DNA of 64,000 bases from Ahaetulla prasina (lineage: Eukaryota > Chordata > Lepidosauria > Squamata > Colubridae): NCBI RefSeq assembly GCF_028640845.1, contig NC_080542.1, positions 18,704,283-18,768,282 of the forward strand. Reading direction: 5' to 3'. Below the pieces are notes generated by a model. It did not search any database and was not told where the DNA came from. It saw nothing but the letters and a program-made list of their open reading frames with translations. The first letter of the stretch is position 1; each line of letters begins with the position of its first letter. Position numbers and translations under genes: made by a program. This document shows, in pieces, positions 62,160 through 64,000 of the stretch.

Positions 62160-63247
62160 GACCCTTCTGTTAGCTCAGTGGCCGGGTTCACACAACCACT
62201 AAGTGAAGCGTGCGTTCCCCAACGGATCCTATTTCTTGCATTTTTCACTTATTGGACTGTCGACAAAGCCACACAGCCTGGTTTTGCATGGTAGAGACCG
62301 CCAAGTAGTCATCCACATTTCTCTTTACAAAGTCGTGGTAATTGAATACCTCGCCCCTCCCCTCTCCTCCCGATACCGTTTGACAATAACCAATTTTCAG
62401 GTGTGTGGGTATGTGTTAGAGTTGCTTTTTGTAGCAGACAGAGACCGGTGCTTTGGATTCTGTCTGAAGTTTTTAGAAAGCAGTGGGAGGGACTTTACCG
62501 ATTGAGCCACTACCTTTCCTGCAAGCACGTCAGCGCATGCAGTCACTTCTTGAAAATAGCAAAGCTCCAAATACCGTTAAGGATTATGGCTGTTATAAAT
62601 GATCTTTTACTGGTAGGATGAATCCAGGTCAGTGAGACACAAATGCTGGCAGGAAGATGGCCAGGCTGCTTTTTGATTATATGGATTTCTTGTATGTAAG
62701 ATCATCAGGATTGGCTTCTGTGTGCTGTCACTCAGAACTGCTCATGTACTTACTGCCTTAGCGGCATTCACACACATTACCAAGCTGAAAAGCCTTCTGT
62801 TAAATTTGTGTTTAATATTTATTAACCAGGAGCAAGGGTTTATTTAGAGGAGACCTGAACATAATTGAATAATTATGAAGCATAATTTAGCAGCCCTGAA
62901 GCAGATCAATAGTGTGACAAAAGTCCTAAGGTTCAGTTCTCTCCCTAATATGATTATTACTGGATTACCTTAGGGGACCTATACCTCCATTTCCCAGGTG
63001 TAGTAAAAGTTTAACATTCTAATTTAAAAGTTTAACATTCTAATTTGCAGGGGTCTAGATAACATATTGGCATTCAACTCCAGCACTGTTGATGGAAAAC
63101 TTTATAACTCATAGCTTTAAAAAAAAAACACCAAAACCTCTTCTGCAAATAATTAAAACTTTTTGTTAATGATAAATTTTTCATCATTCATCTCCCAAGA
63201 ATTATGAACTTTGATAGTGTTGCATGACTATGAACTGAGAAATACTG
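62160..63247. other. no recognised feature
   Basis: Non-coding sequence with a short tandem of AAAGTTTAACATTCTAATTT (two units at about 63006-63047). No supported exon. Confidence 0.4.
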
Positions 63248-63378
63248 TGTTTCCCCGAAAATAAGACCCTGTCTTACATTTTTTTGAATCCTGAAATAAG
63301 CACTTGGCCTTATTGCCATGCGCTCAAAAGCTCGATTGGGCTTATTATCAGGGGATGTCTTATTTTGGGGGAAACAAA
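63248..63378. mobile_element. MITE family D copy
   Basis: CTGTGTTTCCCCGAAAATAA faces GTCTTATTTTGGGGGAAACA; the centre has GAAATAAGCACTTGGCC. Sequence from 63379 to 64000 shows nothing recognisable. Confidence 0.78.
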
Positions 63379-64000
63379 CAAACAAGTCATAATTATCTGA
63401 ATGCACCCAACATCCTAATCCAAATGATATGTTTGCTTATTTGGTTTCTATAAATTTGGGTTTATGGTTTCTAGTATAGCCCAAACCCAGTTGGGGCAGG
63501 AAGACCTGTGAAGCAAACCATGGTTTAAGAAGTTAGCTTGAACAAAGCATCTCCCTTGTTCCTTCTACTAGCCTTTTGTACATGGACTAGCATTTCAGGT
63601 TTCTGCAGGAACAGCCGAATGAATTAAGACTGAATGAGTCCAACTTCTATGGATTCACATGACATGTTAACTCCCATTGCCTGGTTCATACAACCCAAGA
63701 AGATAGATTTGTACAAGTTCAGCCTCTGAAAACCCTTCTGCTTCAATAGCCTCTGACTAGTACTGAATTGCAGCTTCACAACATTTGTGTGTCCAAAGCC
63801 AGCTGGGGATGATGGGAGTCTTGAGCCAATACATTTGAAGGGGGAAAAGCTTGGATTTCTCCTTGATTCTTTTGGACAGTTTTTTTTCTTAGCTGCATGT
63901 TAAGCATATATATTTTGCCCACCCCATTTGGTTCTTCATGTCCTCTGTCCAGTTTATTTCCTTCTTTGTAAAACTTCTGGAATGTCCTGCTCTCTTTGTT

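Overview
The window is vertebrate nuclear DNA, almost certainly from a squamate and most likely an advanced snake. Genes are split by GT/AG introns. CpG islands sit at about 16.5-17.2 kb and 61.5-62.1 kb. The repeats are a squamate mixture: CR1-type LINEs, a BovB LINE end, a Sauria SINE, other tRNA-derived SINEs, a snake-type L1, Ty3/Gypsy debris and very many hAT and TA-flanked MITEs. CR1-like LINE 3' ends running into (AATAG)n microsatellites, a known colubroid snake trait, occur repeatedly. I see no bacterial genes, operons or CRISPR array.

Two host genes can be assembled exon by exon, both on the minus strand. (1) A SCAN-KRAB-C2H2 zinc-finger gene has coding exons at 8227-7229 (acidic N-terminus plus SCAN), 5155-5029 (KRAB A box), 3756-3643 or 3756-3544 (KRAB-B-like linker, two in-frame donors) and 1722-1070 (zinc fingers, three intact and two decayed). 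An AATAAA signal follows the stop, and a probable untranslated first exon ends at 16977 inside the first CpG island. Splice phases agree throughout and predict 630 or 663 residues. (2) A BCL7-family gene, best matched to BCL7C, has six exons from 46181 down to 25297. Every junction has GT/AG and matching phase, and the product is 221 residues, a subunit of BAF (SWI/SNF) chromatin remodelling complexes. Its ATG exon looks like it is preceded by a splice acceptor, so the promoter probably lies further upstream, perhaps in the second CpG island.

Layout: 1-17.2 kb, zinc-finger gene and promoter, with a 1.5 kb hAT element in its 5' intron. 17.2-25.3 kb, intergenic, with Penelope-like, hAT, solo-LTR and Gypsy remnants. 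25.3-46.2 kb, BCL7C, whose introns hold LINE clusters, a local duplication and a twin-primed L1. 46.2-61 kb, repeats, including a hAT element carrying a fragment of a coiled-coil gene. 61.5-62.1 kb, a CpG island with a possible short plus-strand first exon.

Much of the window is nested transposons. In many cases 8-bp (hAT), 5-bp (LTR) or 16-bp (L1) target-site duplications can be read directly, so insertion order can be reconstructed. I found no clearly new gene system. The most unusual items are the hAT element with a captured gene fragment (48463-49240), its palindromic sister (8749-10259), the inverted L1 with intact target duplication (41867-43683), and the duplicated CR1/hAT unit around it.
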